From Xanthoparmelia taractica (taxonomy: Eukaryota; Ascomycota; Lecanoromycetes; Lecanorales; Parmeliaceae): a stretch of 64,000 nucleotides of DNA. The translations under genes and the position numbers were made by a program. The first letter of the stretch is position 1. Every line of letters begins with the position of its first letter. Positions 47,029-59,431 of the stretch are shown here, in pieces. A model generated the notes under the pieces. That model was not told where the DNA came from. It was given only the letters and a program-made list of their open reading frames with translations, and did no database searches. The stretch covers positions 1 through 64,000 of the forward strand of contig JANQBS010000223.1 in the NCBI GenBank assembly GCA_033085395.1. Direction: 5' to 3'.

Positions 47029-50000
47029 ATGCAATGAGGATAATGTTCGTTTGGAATCCTCTTTGCTCTGATGAAAGCGGTGTTGATCCCCATCATTTCC
47101 ACAATGCTCACGATGAGGACGTTTCGAGGGATATGATTATACGAACCCTGCATCAAATCGGCGTTTATGTTTTTAAGGCTTTAGACAAGGCGTGATGAGC
47201 CAGCGTATGGCTTCATGATATACCATTTCTATCTTTATACTCAGGAGCCCTATAGAGATATCGTATCTAAACCTGACTCTATACTCCTATCTCGTCTCTA
47301 TCTTTAGCGGACGTAGTTAAAAAACAAAGCATTTTCGGACTCTCTGGTATAGACCAGCCCTCATCGTCGCCTTTGATAAAGCGCTATTACCAGGTAAATG
47401 GAACGTTTTGGACATTGATAGATTTTCTTCTGTCGAAACGAAGCGCAATATCTTAGAAGTCTCGTCTCATTTCGGTGGTCTGACGTCCGGCGCTTACAAG
47501 ACTTGATAATCTACACTCGCTTTCCTGGTACCTGAATCTCTCAAACGTCTTCGTTTGCGTCTTTGACTTTAGGAGACTAGTGCTTCCGCAGGTTCCATAG
47601 AGCGAGATCCAACCGCCGACTGCTCAGGTAGAATTGAATCTGTAGCTAAGCAATCAGAATTTTCTCCCTGAGAAGGCTTCGAGAGGATCGTGAACTACTG
47701 GACTTTCGAGTCTATTTCCCAGGAGTTGTTTGTGAAAGACTCCGCTAGAGTCATTGCGGGCATCGTGGAGTGGTATTTGGTCCCCGGGCAGGAGCACTTT
47801 GCAAGGATCCCGGGTGTGTATATGGTGGAGGGTTGAGGATTCTGTTGTGTAAATCGGTTTCTGGCTACGGTCCCGATGATATATGGTCTTAAGGCCTGGG
47901 TACTTTGAAACACATCTCCCTCGGGCTACTAACTAGCAAGACAGCGGAGTTCGCACTAATACTTGACTTCTTATGGAGCGCTTGCCAATGTCCACGCGCT
48001 TGCCTACATAGATTTTCTACTCGCCGCCGCTAAGTGAAGAAAAGCTACAGCATCTACAATACCCTGGCTTCAGGCACTCTAGAACAACGTGGTCAAACCA
48101 GGCTGAGCACGTCAATATGGGACGTAAGCAGTGATGCTGAAGCCTCAGATGTAAACGGGGAGTGAGTGCCCTGACAGATCCTCGTGCCGGCCGTAACCTC
48201 CTCCCACAAGAACGGGCGGTGTCGCATGCTTACGTAGCTACCAGCTCACACCGAGTTTGGTCCGGAGAAGGAAAGAGAGGCCAATCTTTGCGTAGAACCG
48301 AGATCGCCTTCCGGGCCTGTCGCTACGAGAGCCATCTGCCGAATTGCCAAGCTTCTCCACATCCGGGCGGGAGAGGACGATGCAACCGGTGTCTCTAGGA
48401 ATTCAAAGGGCCTTTCGTCCTTTGAGGGCTTTTTGGCCATAATCAAGACCTGATATCAAGCTGTGGCTGCGTATGTTGAGTCGGAAACGAACTTCAGGGG
48501 CAGGAACCGCTTATTAAGTGGATTCGATATCGCCGTTGGCTGTGTCAAACATGATTTTGTAACCATCAATAGGCTGCAGTTGTTACGCACCTTCTGCAAT
48601 ATGAAGCTTATCAGTACCTTCGTAGGCATAGGGGCCTCAGGAATTTGAGTAGAGCTAACCTTGGTATGCACGTCGACAAATGAATCGGCGAGGCGCTGGT
48701 GAAAAAACGTTTCACACTCGCCTCGCTTAAGAAATATTGAGGCGGTCTTACTGGTTGTAGCTAGTGTTAAATATTTAGAGTAAGGGAGAAGCCGTCTGAC
48801 TGCAGATTTGCTACATAAAAGCCGTCTCACTGCATTGAAGTCGGCATGCGCAATATGAGATCCGTCTGACTGCAGAATTTGGATCTTCACCGAAAGTGAG
48901 GAGAGTGGGGTGCGTGCTTGTTTAGCATCAAGGAGTTTGCCCTCTGTTTTCGATTTGAGCCAAGGAATGGTCTTAGGTGTCTGACTGCAACGACTACGGC
49001 CGCAGTGTGATTCCCTCCTGCGGGGCCAAGCCCTCGTGACGAACTGCCACAATCATTCCTCTCGGAGATAACGCTTCTCCTCACAAGGTTGTCCCTCCTG
49101 CAACGAAGTAGACGCAAGACTAACATGATGCTCGTCCGCGCCTCAATACCGGTACATGGTATTATGAGTGCAAGTCCAAGGCACGTTCGTTCTCAATCGC
49201 AATCTCAAGTAAGCAGACAATGCACAGCAAGCAGCGAGCCCTCTTCTAACACCTGCCCTATAGCTTACCTTCTCATCGCCACTGCCTGAACTCCGACAGA
49301 ACACGAACAGACGCAAGAGGAGGGCTTCTTCTGAAGCTGGAGTAAGAGCAGAGGAACATAGACGGACGGCCGCTGCTGAGCTGCTCCAATTGATAACCCT
49401 ACCCACAAGGAGGACTTCTCCTGCGGCTGAAGAAAGACCTGGAATCACAGACTGACGGCTACTTGTGAGGCTTGGTTGAAATGCTCTTTAGCTCAACGAT
49501 GACCATACGCAAACGCACTGTCATCTACAAGGGGGGTGTCAAGTGTTAGCCTGGGCGAAAATTTCGGTAGGGGATGTCACAAAGCGGACAGCCGTACAGT
49601 CACCATCATCAAGTGTAAGTGCTCAATGTCGTCTACTCCGTTTGGGCAGCGCTCGCCCATGCTGATGCCGCTTTTAGTCAAAAGTCCAAGCTATAAGACT
49701 CTGAGAGGTCGGGAAGGTATTCGGTCTACATGTTTGGAGATAAGAGCGTTGGTCGACCTTCTCGTAATCAACCTTGGGTACTGACATCTCGCCTCTCGAC
49801 CAACCTTTCCCCGGTCCTTCTTCGCTTTCATTTCCACATCATCAGTTACCACCTTTCCCTCCCACGATATTCATAGTGACGAAGATGGGCGTCAAGAGCT
49901 GCCTTACCTCGCTTGAAGTCCCTCGACTGTGAAGCACCCACTGCTAGCAGCCTCTTCCCCTGACAACGATCAGGCCTGAGCTCTGCTTCGGAACCTAGGA

Positions 50001-51086
50001 TCTTTCCTCGACACGTTCTGAACCTCAGACCTTCGTCGCGAATCATGGAAATGGGCGCTCAAAGAGGTGGGTCCGGCCAACGTATCTATGTATCATACAT
50101 TCGGTGGAGATGTCCGGCATGGATGGAGAAAAAGCGCAGACTCGCGAATACTGGAGATAATGGAAGTGGATTAAGACGGGCGGGCTGAATAAGGGACAAG
50201 AGCTGGATGGGACCTTACAGCTGGAAGGACTAGGAGCGTTTAGAGTTCTGGATGTGGTAAGCTTTATTGCGAAAATACGGTCGCTCTGCACTCCCACAAC
50301 TGGGACAAAAATGATTGCGGAGGCTGATACGGTCACAGAGGTGCACGTATCCTGCCGGTGAAATATCCTCGTCGCGAGAGTCTTTAGAAGAACTTAAGAG
50401 CTTCCGGGTTCAAGGAGTTGGATGAAGGAGGAATATGGTCAGGGAGGAAATCGGGAGTTATGAAAGGGCCTAGAATGACTTTCCAGCCACGGCTACCATG
50501 TACGACCCGCGTTATAGTTATGCTTCTCCGCTAGCCGGTGTGCAACATGCTTATCCCGCTCGATGCTCGCTGCAATGCAGATATCCACCGCGAAGACCAA
50601 AAAGTACCCTCTTGGCAAGCGAAGTCTTTATCTACTATTTTCGCTGTACATTTGTTCCCAATGACTCAACAGGGCTTGGTGGCCGGATCAAGGGAGATAC
50701 ACGTCGCAGCGCAACCCTCGTAAGCAAAATAAAGATCAGGATTTCGGGCAACCAATGAGCTCGCGACTTGGGCCCTACCAAGTCCCTTTACAGAATCGAT
50801 GGGATGACGAGATCCACGTTTGAGGCGCAAGAGACTCCGCTACCTGTCCTGGGAGCCAGTGAGACAGGAAAGCTAATGCAAGCCATCATTACGGCGTAGG
50901 TGCTGCGGAATTCCTTGGGGCTTTGAAAGCTGGGCACCGACTTATTTTGTCTGTCTAAGGCCAAATCTGACCTTTCAAAGTGGGCTGAAAAAAGTAAGGT
51001 TGGCGAGTAGTCACTTATCCTCGCCCGCTTTGCTACTTACTAGCACGGCTCTGTGGGAATACATGAATTACGCCGTCATCTTCATC
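47029..51086. other. gene-poor normal-GC region
   Basis: No convincing gene in about 4 kb. The longest frame (48,456-49,052, minus, 198 codons) lacks recognisable motifs. Imperfect short repeats occur near 48,790-48,990. The rest looks like decayed intergenic sequence. Confidence 0.4.
48792..48990. repeat. four copies of a CCGTCTGACTGCA motif
   Basis: The 13-mer or a near match occurs at 48792, 48822 (one change), 48862 and 48977 (5' end changed), spaced about 30, 40 and 115 bp. Function unknown. Confidence 0.45.
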
Positions 51087-51094
51087 GCTGTGGA

Positions 51095-51609
51095 CAACGT
51101 GCCCAATAGTCCGACTAGTCCAGCCGGACTATCAGTCCTAGACTAGTCCGGACTGATAGTCTATAGACTAGTTCACCAATAAATTAAACGGTCCATAGAC
51201 TAGTCCAGGTGTTTGGACGAACTGATTGAACTAATAGTCTGAAAGTAGATTGATGATGATTTTTGGTGATGGTGTTTTAGAACTTTTATGTGTTTTCTGG
51301 GGCTAAACATACGATTTCAGACCAACGGGCCCGCCTTAAAGACACAACTATCGAGTTATTGAAGTGTTTGAAGTCCTGATTCCGAATTGAGATCTTTACG
51401 AAAGAAGATCTATATGCTATTATTGATACTATGAATAAGGGAGAGATGAAGGCTCTAAAAGATCTAGAAGAAGCTATGGACTACTAGTTGAACTAGTCCA
51501 AATCGAGTTGAACGATCCAGATTTTGGACGAACTGTGGACTGTGTAAATAGCTTCATTTCGGACCAGTCTAGGTATCTGGACGGACTATTAGGACTATTG
51601 GGCACGTTG
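51095..51609. mobile_element. hAT-type non-autonomous element (515 bp)
   Basis: Perfect 18-bp inverted ends, CAACGTGCCCAATAGTCC, are flanked by a perfect 8-bp TSD GCTGTGGA (51087-51094, 51610-51617). An 8-bp TSD with short CA...TG inverted ends is diagnostic of the hAT superfamily. Subterminal regions are dense in GGACTAGTCC-like palindromes, the likely transposase-binding sites. The interior retains a short coding-like stretch (about 51,330-51,486) that may be a transposase remnant. Base composition is normal. Confidence 0.85.
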
Positions 51610-51911
51610 GCTGTGGAGCATGCGGTACATCGATTTAGCTAGTCTACGTTAAGCCACTCTAACACATGTCATCATTAAGTTGCGGGCTTTTTGCATTCTT
51701 AGCTTTGCTGACAATGCATAAAATACCCGTTCCAAGAAGCGAATCATTCTCCTCCACGGAGGCCGAGGTCATCACGGCTCCACTATGCTTACTAGGCTGA
51801 CTAATATGGCCTGATTTATATCCAGCAGCTTCCTTCTGGAGTATCTTCGACTCACAGCATCCTTTCCTACCCATCGGCATTGCGCGCTGTCCAGGATCGC
51901 GCCGTCGACTG

Positions 51912-53241
51912 ATGTATTCAAGAAGCCTCAGTCCCACCCATGGAGGTGATATGGGTGTTAAAGCGATTGTCATTGATAGTGTACTTCTAAGTCTTGCCAC
52001 TATCGCTATTAGCATCCGGTTATATTCTAGAAAGCTTCAGCGCCATAGTCTACTGTTGAACGACTACGCCGCAATGCTCGCGTGGGTGCGAACAATGACC
52101 CAACACCATCATGAGCCGCCGGCTGATAATGCAGATTCTCGCAGCTAGCCTAGTCATAGCGTCAAATATAGGTAAGTTTTCCTTGATTTCTTGGGTTACT
52201 TTCTGATCACCAAAAGTGATAAGTCGCTACGGTGCTGGTTTTAACTCTATGAACCAAGCGAATTTACCGGATGTTTTGAAGGTATGCTAAGAAATGATGT
52301 GTGAGCATCTTCACCTGCGGTTGATCCAGTGCTAATGTTTCTTACTTAGGCGTATCTGGCTGCGGATATTATTTGGGCGGCATCCAACACATCGATCAAG
52401 GTCTCCGTTGTACATTTCTACATCACGATATTTCGCTCGAATCGAACATTCCTTGTAGTCGCATACCTAGTCATGTTTTTTGTCATGGCCCTTGGTGTCG
52501 CGATCGTCATCGGTGATCTTTTGATTTGCCGCCCGCTCTCCCCAGAGTGGCATCTTGTCCACCCAGGAGTTTGCAACCATCGTCGCGAATTGACGATCGC
52601 TTTCAACAGCGGGAGTATAGCCACGGATCTATTCATCATTCTTCTGCCGATGCCATTGGTTTGGGGTTAAGAATGGGCACACGGAGGAAGATAGAGGTCA
52701 CAGTTGTCTTTGCTCTTGGCTGGCTGTGCGTTCCCAGACATCTGCCGCCGTGTTCAATGGAGCTGACTGCTGTTCTCACAGCGTATGCGCTGTCACCGTT
52801 ATCCGTCTCTTTGCTCAGCTAAGAGACAAGGACTACGTCGATAATATCCCGCTTATCAGTATTATGTCGATATTAGAACCTTTGCTTGGTATCATTGTCG
52901 CTTGTTTACCACTCTTTCGGCCTACTATCAAAAAGGTCGCTAGCCAAATGAAGTGGGCCAGGTCAGAAACACCCAATGTCATTTCGAGCACCATGGCCCG
53001 GTTGCGCTTGAAGAGAGCAAAGGGCTCTGTCTTCCAACGCTTTGATGACTCCTTGCTACTCACTGGACTGGAGGACCATAGAACCCAGGCTCATAGCACT
53101 GGTCCAATCGGCCATGTTTGTTCTCTCGAAGGCGACGTCGCGGCCTCTGGGACTAGGAACTCACCGCAGTCTTCAAACACGGTTAAGCAGGACTTTGAGG
53201 TTCGATCTGGCGAGGCAACATCTCTGGAATCAACGGTTTAG
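51912..53241 (+). pseudogene. fungal rhodopsin-like (PTH11-related) membrane protein, one frameshift
   Basis: Five exons can be joined in phase: 51912-52085, 52135-52171, 52217-52281, 52350-52725 and 52782-53241 (introns 49, 45, 68 and 56 bp, all with good branch sites). The protein has the family's helices and motifs: LLNDYAAMLAW, RYGAGFNS, AYLAADIIWAASNTSIKVSVV, ICRPLSPEW, IATDLFIILLPMPLVWG, RKIEVTVVFALGW, VTVIRLF and ILEPLLGIIVACLP, then a polar tail. Exon 4 needs one extra base at the GGGG run near 52,663-52,668; without it the frame stops at TAA. This may be a real lesion or a homopolymer assembly error. The family includes fungal surface receptors; the role here is unknown. Confidence 0.75.
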
Positions 53242-54996
53242 GTCTGACCACTACATACCTCTGACGCTACTATGATGAGACCGCATGTATATTACTCATT
53301 ACATATCTTTGGAGAGATGGACTGCGGGTTACTTAGTATACCTGCCTTATCTTAAAAAGCCAAGTAAAAGTTTTCGAAGCCAAAAAGATGCTCCCTCTGT
53401 CTCTACACGGTCCCTTTTCTGATCCCTGATCGCCCTACGAGTCTTAGTGAACAGTATCTCCTCCTCCCGCCCTAACGCTCCTTTGATAATCCACGATGTA
53501 GGACAAAGGGTCTCTCTTATATGAATGATACTTCAATCTATAGCCATAGCTCATACTATCAAAACGGCAACTGTCGCCATCGCCTGCTCCACCTTTTTGT
53601 GTATCCCGGATCGATGGGTGGAACAGTATACGGATAAGTGACTGGATGGATAGATAGATGGGTGGGTGGAAGGTTGCAGGCTGTGTTAGAGTGTTAGAGC
53701 TTAGAAATAAAATAAGAGGGGGAGGGAAGTAAGAAAGAGGGAGAGAGAGAGAAAGAAGAAGAAGAAGAAGAAGAAGGGTCCTGCTGTACGTGGGATACGA
53801 TCATAATCAAGGGTAGACTTTCCTGCCAACCCATGCCCCAGCCACCATCAGGTACAATACGAGATGTGCGTACGTTTAGCAAATCATAGCGTTCCTATCC
53901 GTCTAAACTGGCTCGGGGTGCATCGAATACATGAAAAAGGGTGTAGTTGTTGCAGTGAGCTCCTGGACGGATGATGAGAGGGTCTCGTACTATTTTCGAC
54001 GCTCACCCGCCGCGTTTGAGACCGTGCTGGCTGCTGTTCTTAGGAATTGGCCAGGAATGGACAGCCGGTGGTCGATGGTCTGGACGCGGGAGCTCAGTCT
54101 TCCAAAATCCGCCCTAAGAGGAACGAGTGGTGTCGTCTTGTCCGTGAGGGCGGGGGTCGATCTCTGGCTAATAGCACGATGTTACCGACGAGGTGGTTGA
54201 GGAGGTTGGTGATGACTTTCTTGGGGGAATATACGTATTTGTGTAGGCGGGCGAGTGTTGGACCGGATCGATAGGGAGGTGCTATCTGTATCAACTTGTG
54301 TTGTGGTTTACCATGGAAGAAAGAATGCGGGGATTTGCGAATCTTAAAAGATGGGTCCGTCTCGGGCCAGTGATATCGTCTTGAGCTCGTGATGCAGCAT
54401 TCGTCACTGTTATTGCAGCTGCAAGTCAGCAAGGCCCAGGTGGAGCATCCTCGACAGCGATAGGTTCGGAGGTTTCAATTGGAGACTCTACGTATCAAGA
54501 CTTGAAATACTAGGTCCATTCCTGAGTTCGGTTATGATGCGTAAGCATACACTATGTCCTATTTGCCAGAGACAAACATAGTAGAAAATGCGATCCCCGA
54601 TCCAAACAAACCATAACCTAGCCAAACTATTTGGGGGGCCACGACCACGCCACGCTAGACCAGCTCAACAGTCTCTCGTAGCGTGTATACGGTTACATGG
54701 ACTGGACACTCTCCGATTTTGCAACAGATACTGCCACGTCACTACTGGGTGCACCTCCACTGCCTCTATCTATTTTTGGGAACCTGATGTCGCCCGCTCA
54801 TCAAACAGCTCGCTCTCGTCTACCTACGCCACGGTAGCGTCCAGTTATACGGTCACTGGAACGGCGCCTGCATCTGACCTAGCAACTGTCACGAAGGTTG
54901 TAGTAGGAGCAACTATACGTACCACGACACCACCTAGCAGGAGCAGGGTAAGGGCGGTCATTACTGGGATATTGGAACTTGCCAACAAGTTACTTC
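53242..54996. other. intergenic with simple repeats
   Basis: Contains a GATG-type repeat (about 53,640-53,675) and a purine tract ending in GAA repeats (53,727-53,775). Frames at 53,931-54,200 and 54,588-55,028 have no recognisable motif; the latter overlaps the end of the kinase on the opposite strand. Confidence 0.4.
53727..53775. repeat. purine-rich microsatellite (GA/GAA)
   Basis: GAGAGAGAGA run followed by about seven GAA units. Confidence 0.8.
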
Positions 54997-56494
54997 TCAG
55001 GCTGAGTCCGCCTGAAGCTTTGGCTTGAAATTGAGCCAAGGATCGTTATACAGCTCTTTTGCGGTCAGTCGCTCTTCTGGAAGCCAGCGAAGCATCTTAG
55101 ATGCAAACTCGATAAAAAGCCGCTTATCATCTCCCTCGAGGAAAGGCGTGCGGTCCGTAAACGTAATCGCTGGAGAGGGGATAAGCTTTGAATTTTTGAA
55201 TGCACCTGGGGATCGTAAGCAACATAAGCGAGTGCAGTATCGTACATACCCTGCGCATCAAACCAGCTAGAGCGTACAGTACTGTCTGCCTGCTCCAGCA
55301 GCTCCTGTGGGGGTGGCCCAAGAAGGCTTATCATCTGAGCGAAATGGGATTCGCGAGAATACATGTCGCTCTCGGGCCCACGCCCATCAAGGAGGGAGGT
55401 GTCCTGTAGAAGCTCCCACAACTTTTGGTGCAGTAGATATTAGCGGCTTTACATGAATATTAGTTTTGATACCGGGTTTCTTACCACCATGCCAAGATTC
55501 CAAATATCGGCGCTATAAGTCCAGCCTGCTTTTAGTAGAACCTCGGGTGCGCAGAATTGATCTGGTTGGATATCATGGCAATGAGGTGTCGCCACATTGC
55601 CGAAGACAGCAGCGCCGAAGTCAGTGATCTTGAGCATTCCGACGCCCTTCCTTAGGCGACCAAAATCGGCCCTTGACTGGTAAACTGGATGTCCGTCAAC
55701 ATCTTTGTGAAGAGGTGGGTGTTCTTTCTGTTGGCGGACGTAATCGTCGATTACAGAGCTGTCCTCAAAGCCCAATAACAAATTATCAGCTTTGAGGTCT
55801 TGTCTTTCACCGTTAGCGATGACCGCGTTCCCACCCATTTGATGGTAACTTGCCAGTGTGTATGATGTGACATTCAGAGTGGAGGAAATCAAGACCTTGT
55901 AAGACAAGCTTTAGGAAAGCTTTGAGGACTGTTGGTGGCACTCCCACGGTACCGAGCCGTCGGCCTAGAAGCCAGATGGGTTCTCTCAACGGTTCAAAGA
56001 CCATGGCAAGATGTTCTCCAAAGGGTCCTTGGATTGTAAAGGAGTCCTGGACCAACCTAACGTAGGCACGACCTTGATGTCTCGACCGTATCTTGGCGAT
56101 ATGCTGCGACATGTCCAGCTCGTCGTTGGCTGATTTTCGATCTCCTTCAAAGCAATTGGTTAATTTGAGCGCCACGTATCGACTCGGTTGCCACCACCAA
56201 CTTGACATTGTTATTACCAGCCAGCTGTGAAGGGCATTGCACAAACCGGTCGATGTCCTTGGCCAGCCAAACGGTCGACCCTGTTCCCCAGCCAAGCTTC
56301 GAGATGGTTTGATACTTTTGAACGACTTCCCCAACCCGCACTGGATAGAAACGCCTGGAGTCGTAATCAGGGTTTTCTTCTTCCTCGAGAGAGGCGTCGG
56401 CAGGGAGCGACTGAGAATTGGTAGTCATGACTGTGCTCGTTCGAGACGAATAACGCCTCACCACAGATGAAATCAACGCGCGAGACCCTAGCAT
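54997..56494 (-). CDS. SRPK-like serine/threonine protein kinase, five exons
   Basis: Exons 56247-56494, 55854-56200, 55485-55798, 55250-55421 and 54997-55205 join in phase to about 429 aa. The start is the Met at 56492-56494 (MLGSRALISSVVRRYSS, a basic leader that could target mitochondria); an in-frame Met at 56698 would add 68 residues. Kinase motifs are complete: glycine loop KLGWGTGSTVWLAKD, RYVALKL lysine, catalytic HTDLKADNLL, TDFGAA, CAPEVLL and ADIWNLGMVLWELL, and a C-lobe ending MLRWLPEERLTAKELYNDPWL. The W-rich loop and HTDLK loop are characteristic of SRPK-like kinases. Intron 2 (55799-55853) has a GC donor (GCAAGT). It is divergent from the gene at 56828. Confidence 0.85.
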
Positions 56495-56827
56495 AAAGAT
56501 GAAAGATGACTTCAATATCCAAGAATTTAGCCGAACAGATGTGGTAGAGCGCATAAATTCGAAGATGCATTTGTAGAACTGAGTCCCCCGCTCCGGCAGC
56601 CTACAACTACCTTCGCTCATTTTTTTATCGTGCAGTGGGGCTGTGCATACGGCAGGCGGGATACGAGTTGTGGGCTTCCGTAGCGTAGCGTAGCACACAG
56701 CGTCAAAGTTTTCTATCTAGGCCAACTAAAGTTATACAATCTGCCCCATGGGATCCCATATCCATCCGGAAACACCTCGTAAGACGTGCCTCCCCTCGTT
56801 CCGAGCAACAGTAATCCAAGAAGCGAG
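56495..56827. promoter_or_regulatory. shared divergent promoter region
   Basis: About 330 bp separate the kinase start (minus) from the start of the small gene (plus), so both promoters must lie here. No specific factor site is claimed. Confidence 0.5.
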
Positions 56828-57324
56828 ATGTCCTGGATCACAAGAGCAGGTCGTTTCTTGAGCTTCATGTGGAAGTCGGGCACTACAGGTGCGAAAGGTC
56901 TCGATGAGAACACAGCTCAGAGCGCCCTCGAAAGCGCAATCGACGGTCTTAAGAGCTCACATCCTGAGCTCAACGGTGCGAAGAAAGCCATTGTGAGGTA
57001 TGAATTCCGCTCTTAATCGCCTCAGGAGCATTTTGTTTACCATTCGACAACGTTGACAGATCGAAACCTCACGACAGCGCCAAAGCCGACGGCAGAATTG
57101 ATCCACTTCACGCCAGCTTCCAGATTACCGATGCAAAGGACCAACACATTACCTCTGCCCACACGTATGCGAGCCCGCTTGGAGGGCGGCTTGTTTGGTT
57201 CTCCAAGCCCAAGTACAACAATGGCGAAGAGGCGAAACAGCACTTTCCACCAAATCCGGCCACAAAGAAAGTTGATGATAAAGCCACCACAGGTCAGCAA
57301 GGAGGGGGACAAGGAGCGGGATGA
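56828..57324 (+). CDS. hypothetical 144-aa protein, two exons
   Basis: Exon 1 56828-56997 and exon 2 57060-57324 join in phase through a 62-bp intron (GTATGA donor, GTTGACAG at the acceptor). The N-terminus has an aromatic segment (ITRAGRFLSFMWKSG) followed by an Ala/Asn-rich helix. The second exon has a beta-like core (HASFQITDAKDQHITSAH, GGRLVWFSKPKYN) and a Gly/Gln-rich tail. The frame is intact and the splice is clean, which supports a real gene. No family recognised. Confidence 0.6.
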
Positions 57325-59431
57325 TGAGCAGGATAAGAGCCAGGAACGAGATAAGAAATGCGGAAATACTGATGGACTCCCAGCAATCTTCGACAAAGAT
57401 AGGGTTGTATTCTTGACTTGAAACGAACGAATCAAAAATCCATCACCTCTTGACCGTCCCATTCATCATTTCCCTTCCCCTCAAACCTGCACTCACAACT
57501 GTAAACCTCAGTCGGAGTTCAAGAGACAGTCTCGGGAAAGAGTGTATAGGGCATGTCGTTCAAACAAGAAGAAGCCCTGGTACGGATTTTTTTCGATATG
57601 CGCAAGTTCTCTGGGATCCTTTTATCCTCGTATTTGTCACATGCCTTCTCTATTCGATAGATGGAGCCGATGAAGTTGAAGATGAGAGCTGGCAAACACA
57701 TGTCTCCTACGACGAACCGCCCCGGACATCTCCGGGTCCCTCAAGTTTACGGACTGCCGTATTGCAATATCGATGTTCGGGCATGTGCTTTGGAGATCCT
57801 CATTCCTTTTGAGTGGGGCTAGATACAATATTGACTGTAACCTGGGAAATTTGGGACCATGGTCATTCTTTCCAAGCCCGAGTGTCCAGAGAGGTTTGAT
57901 ATTATAGTAACGGTGACTGAAGTGGGTCAAGTGCCCTCGCCATTCGGACTAAATTCCATATTTCGGGATTGCCGCATGGGACTATCGAGATTCGGGATCT
58001 TGGTGGTCTTGGTCCTTGGCTTATCCGTTCCTTGACCATGAGACGAGGCACAATATCAACTGCCATATCGATGAATAGTCGGTTGCAGAGACTTGCGTTC
58101 CTCTTGTCCGTCAACATCCAGATCCGCTCAACATCACAGTGAAATTCGGGTTTGATACACACATTAGACATTCTAGACAGGGAATGTACAATCCCCTTCC
58201 CTAAAGCTGCTCCCTTTCTCCTGATCAAGAAACTAAAAGGCTAACACTGGAGAGAGTTGGCCCTCTACAAGCCATATACTTTCGCACCGCCTAGTAGTCT
58301 GCCGAACCTGCTGCCAGTATAAAGCAGTACAGGTCTGGCTAGGTTGGAGCATCTGAGATCGAACTCCATGAAATACAAAACCTGAATCTAAAGCGTGCGT
58401 CATCCGCCTTTTCCCGAAGTACGGAAAGACTTTTACGGCTCGCATTGCTTGGGTTTTCGTTGTTCTAGGGAACAATTATCTTGGACAATACCTCGGAGAT
58501 GAGAGAGGGCAGAGTTCTGATTACTCTGAAAGAAAAGCACTATCGAGTTGCTGGGCATATGGGATCTTTCAACGCACGGGCAAAGCAGATTTTGGCGAGT
58601 CGCGCAGGCATCGACATGTGGATATGGCATCTGCGTTTGCCGCTCTGCTAGGCACAATATCGGGTGCTATCGGCGCTAGATGGAAGAGGCATGTAGTTAG
58701 TGTATAAAAACTGTGTTGCTGAATCTAGACACTTCGACTTATGGAGCAGGAACCGTAGAGTCTGAAAGGACAATCCGGTAGGACCTACCCGTAGTCTTTC
58801 GAAACCGTAGCCCTTGCGGGGGATGTGGCTTGTAACGTCGACGAACCCGCACCAACACGAGTCAGCTGGTACTCTACTGGCTGCTGAGTAGGGTAACTGT
58901 AGGTCAGCAATCTTTCTGCCCCGCGATCCTGAATAGCATCGTTTCTACGGGCCAACTACGAAACTGCAAGGGTGTCTCTATGGACACTGTCCTCCGACAT
59001 TTGGCGTAAACCAGTATCAAAGGGTGTATGAAGACTATTGGTTCGCTTTGCCCCTTTCCAATACCCTCCCAGTGCATCGAATATCTTCGCTAAGGACCTA
59101 GATGGGATATTGAATCGCTTTCAAAAGGCGCAATCCTCCCTCTAAAGCTACATGCTGGTGTCGAGAAGCGACCCAAAACAGGTTAGTTATATGTTAGGAA
59201 CGTAAAAGGACGAGCCAAGACTAGTAAATGAGGAGGTGTACCTACGAAGTAAACTCTCAGCGCCTCTTAGCGGTCGATCATCCAGTGCCAAATACAACAT
59301 ATGTGTCAGTGAGGTGGTAGGCACCTCAACACAAACTTCTGTGGAGTCTCCAGCCTTTTTCTTCACATTCGCCTTCTCACATCTTTCTACTTTCTTTGTA
59401 CAAGTACAGCTCATCTCCGCTAATCGCCTTC
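57325..59431. other. intergenic, no gene recognised
   Basis: Short frames on both strands (for example 57,902-58,228, minus) show no motif. No repeats or RNA genes recognised. Confidence 0.4.

Noticed and set aside
48456..49052. 198-codon minus-strand ORF
   Set aside because: No recognisable motif or splice partner; part of it is generated by the repeated TGCAGTCAGACGG motif (AVRRLL repeats).
54588..55028. 146-codon plus-strand ORF with Ser/Thr-rich region
   Set aside because: No signal peptide or domain; its 3' end overlaps the last exon of the intact kinase on the opposite strand.
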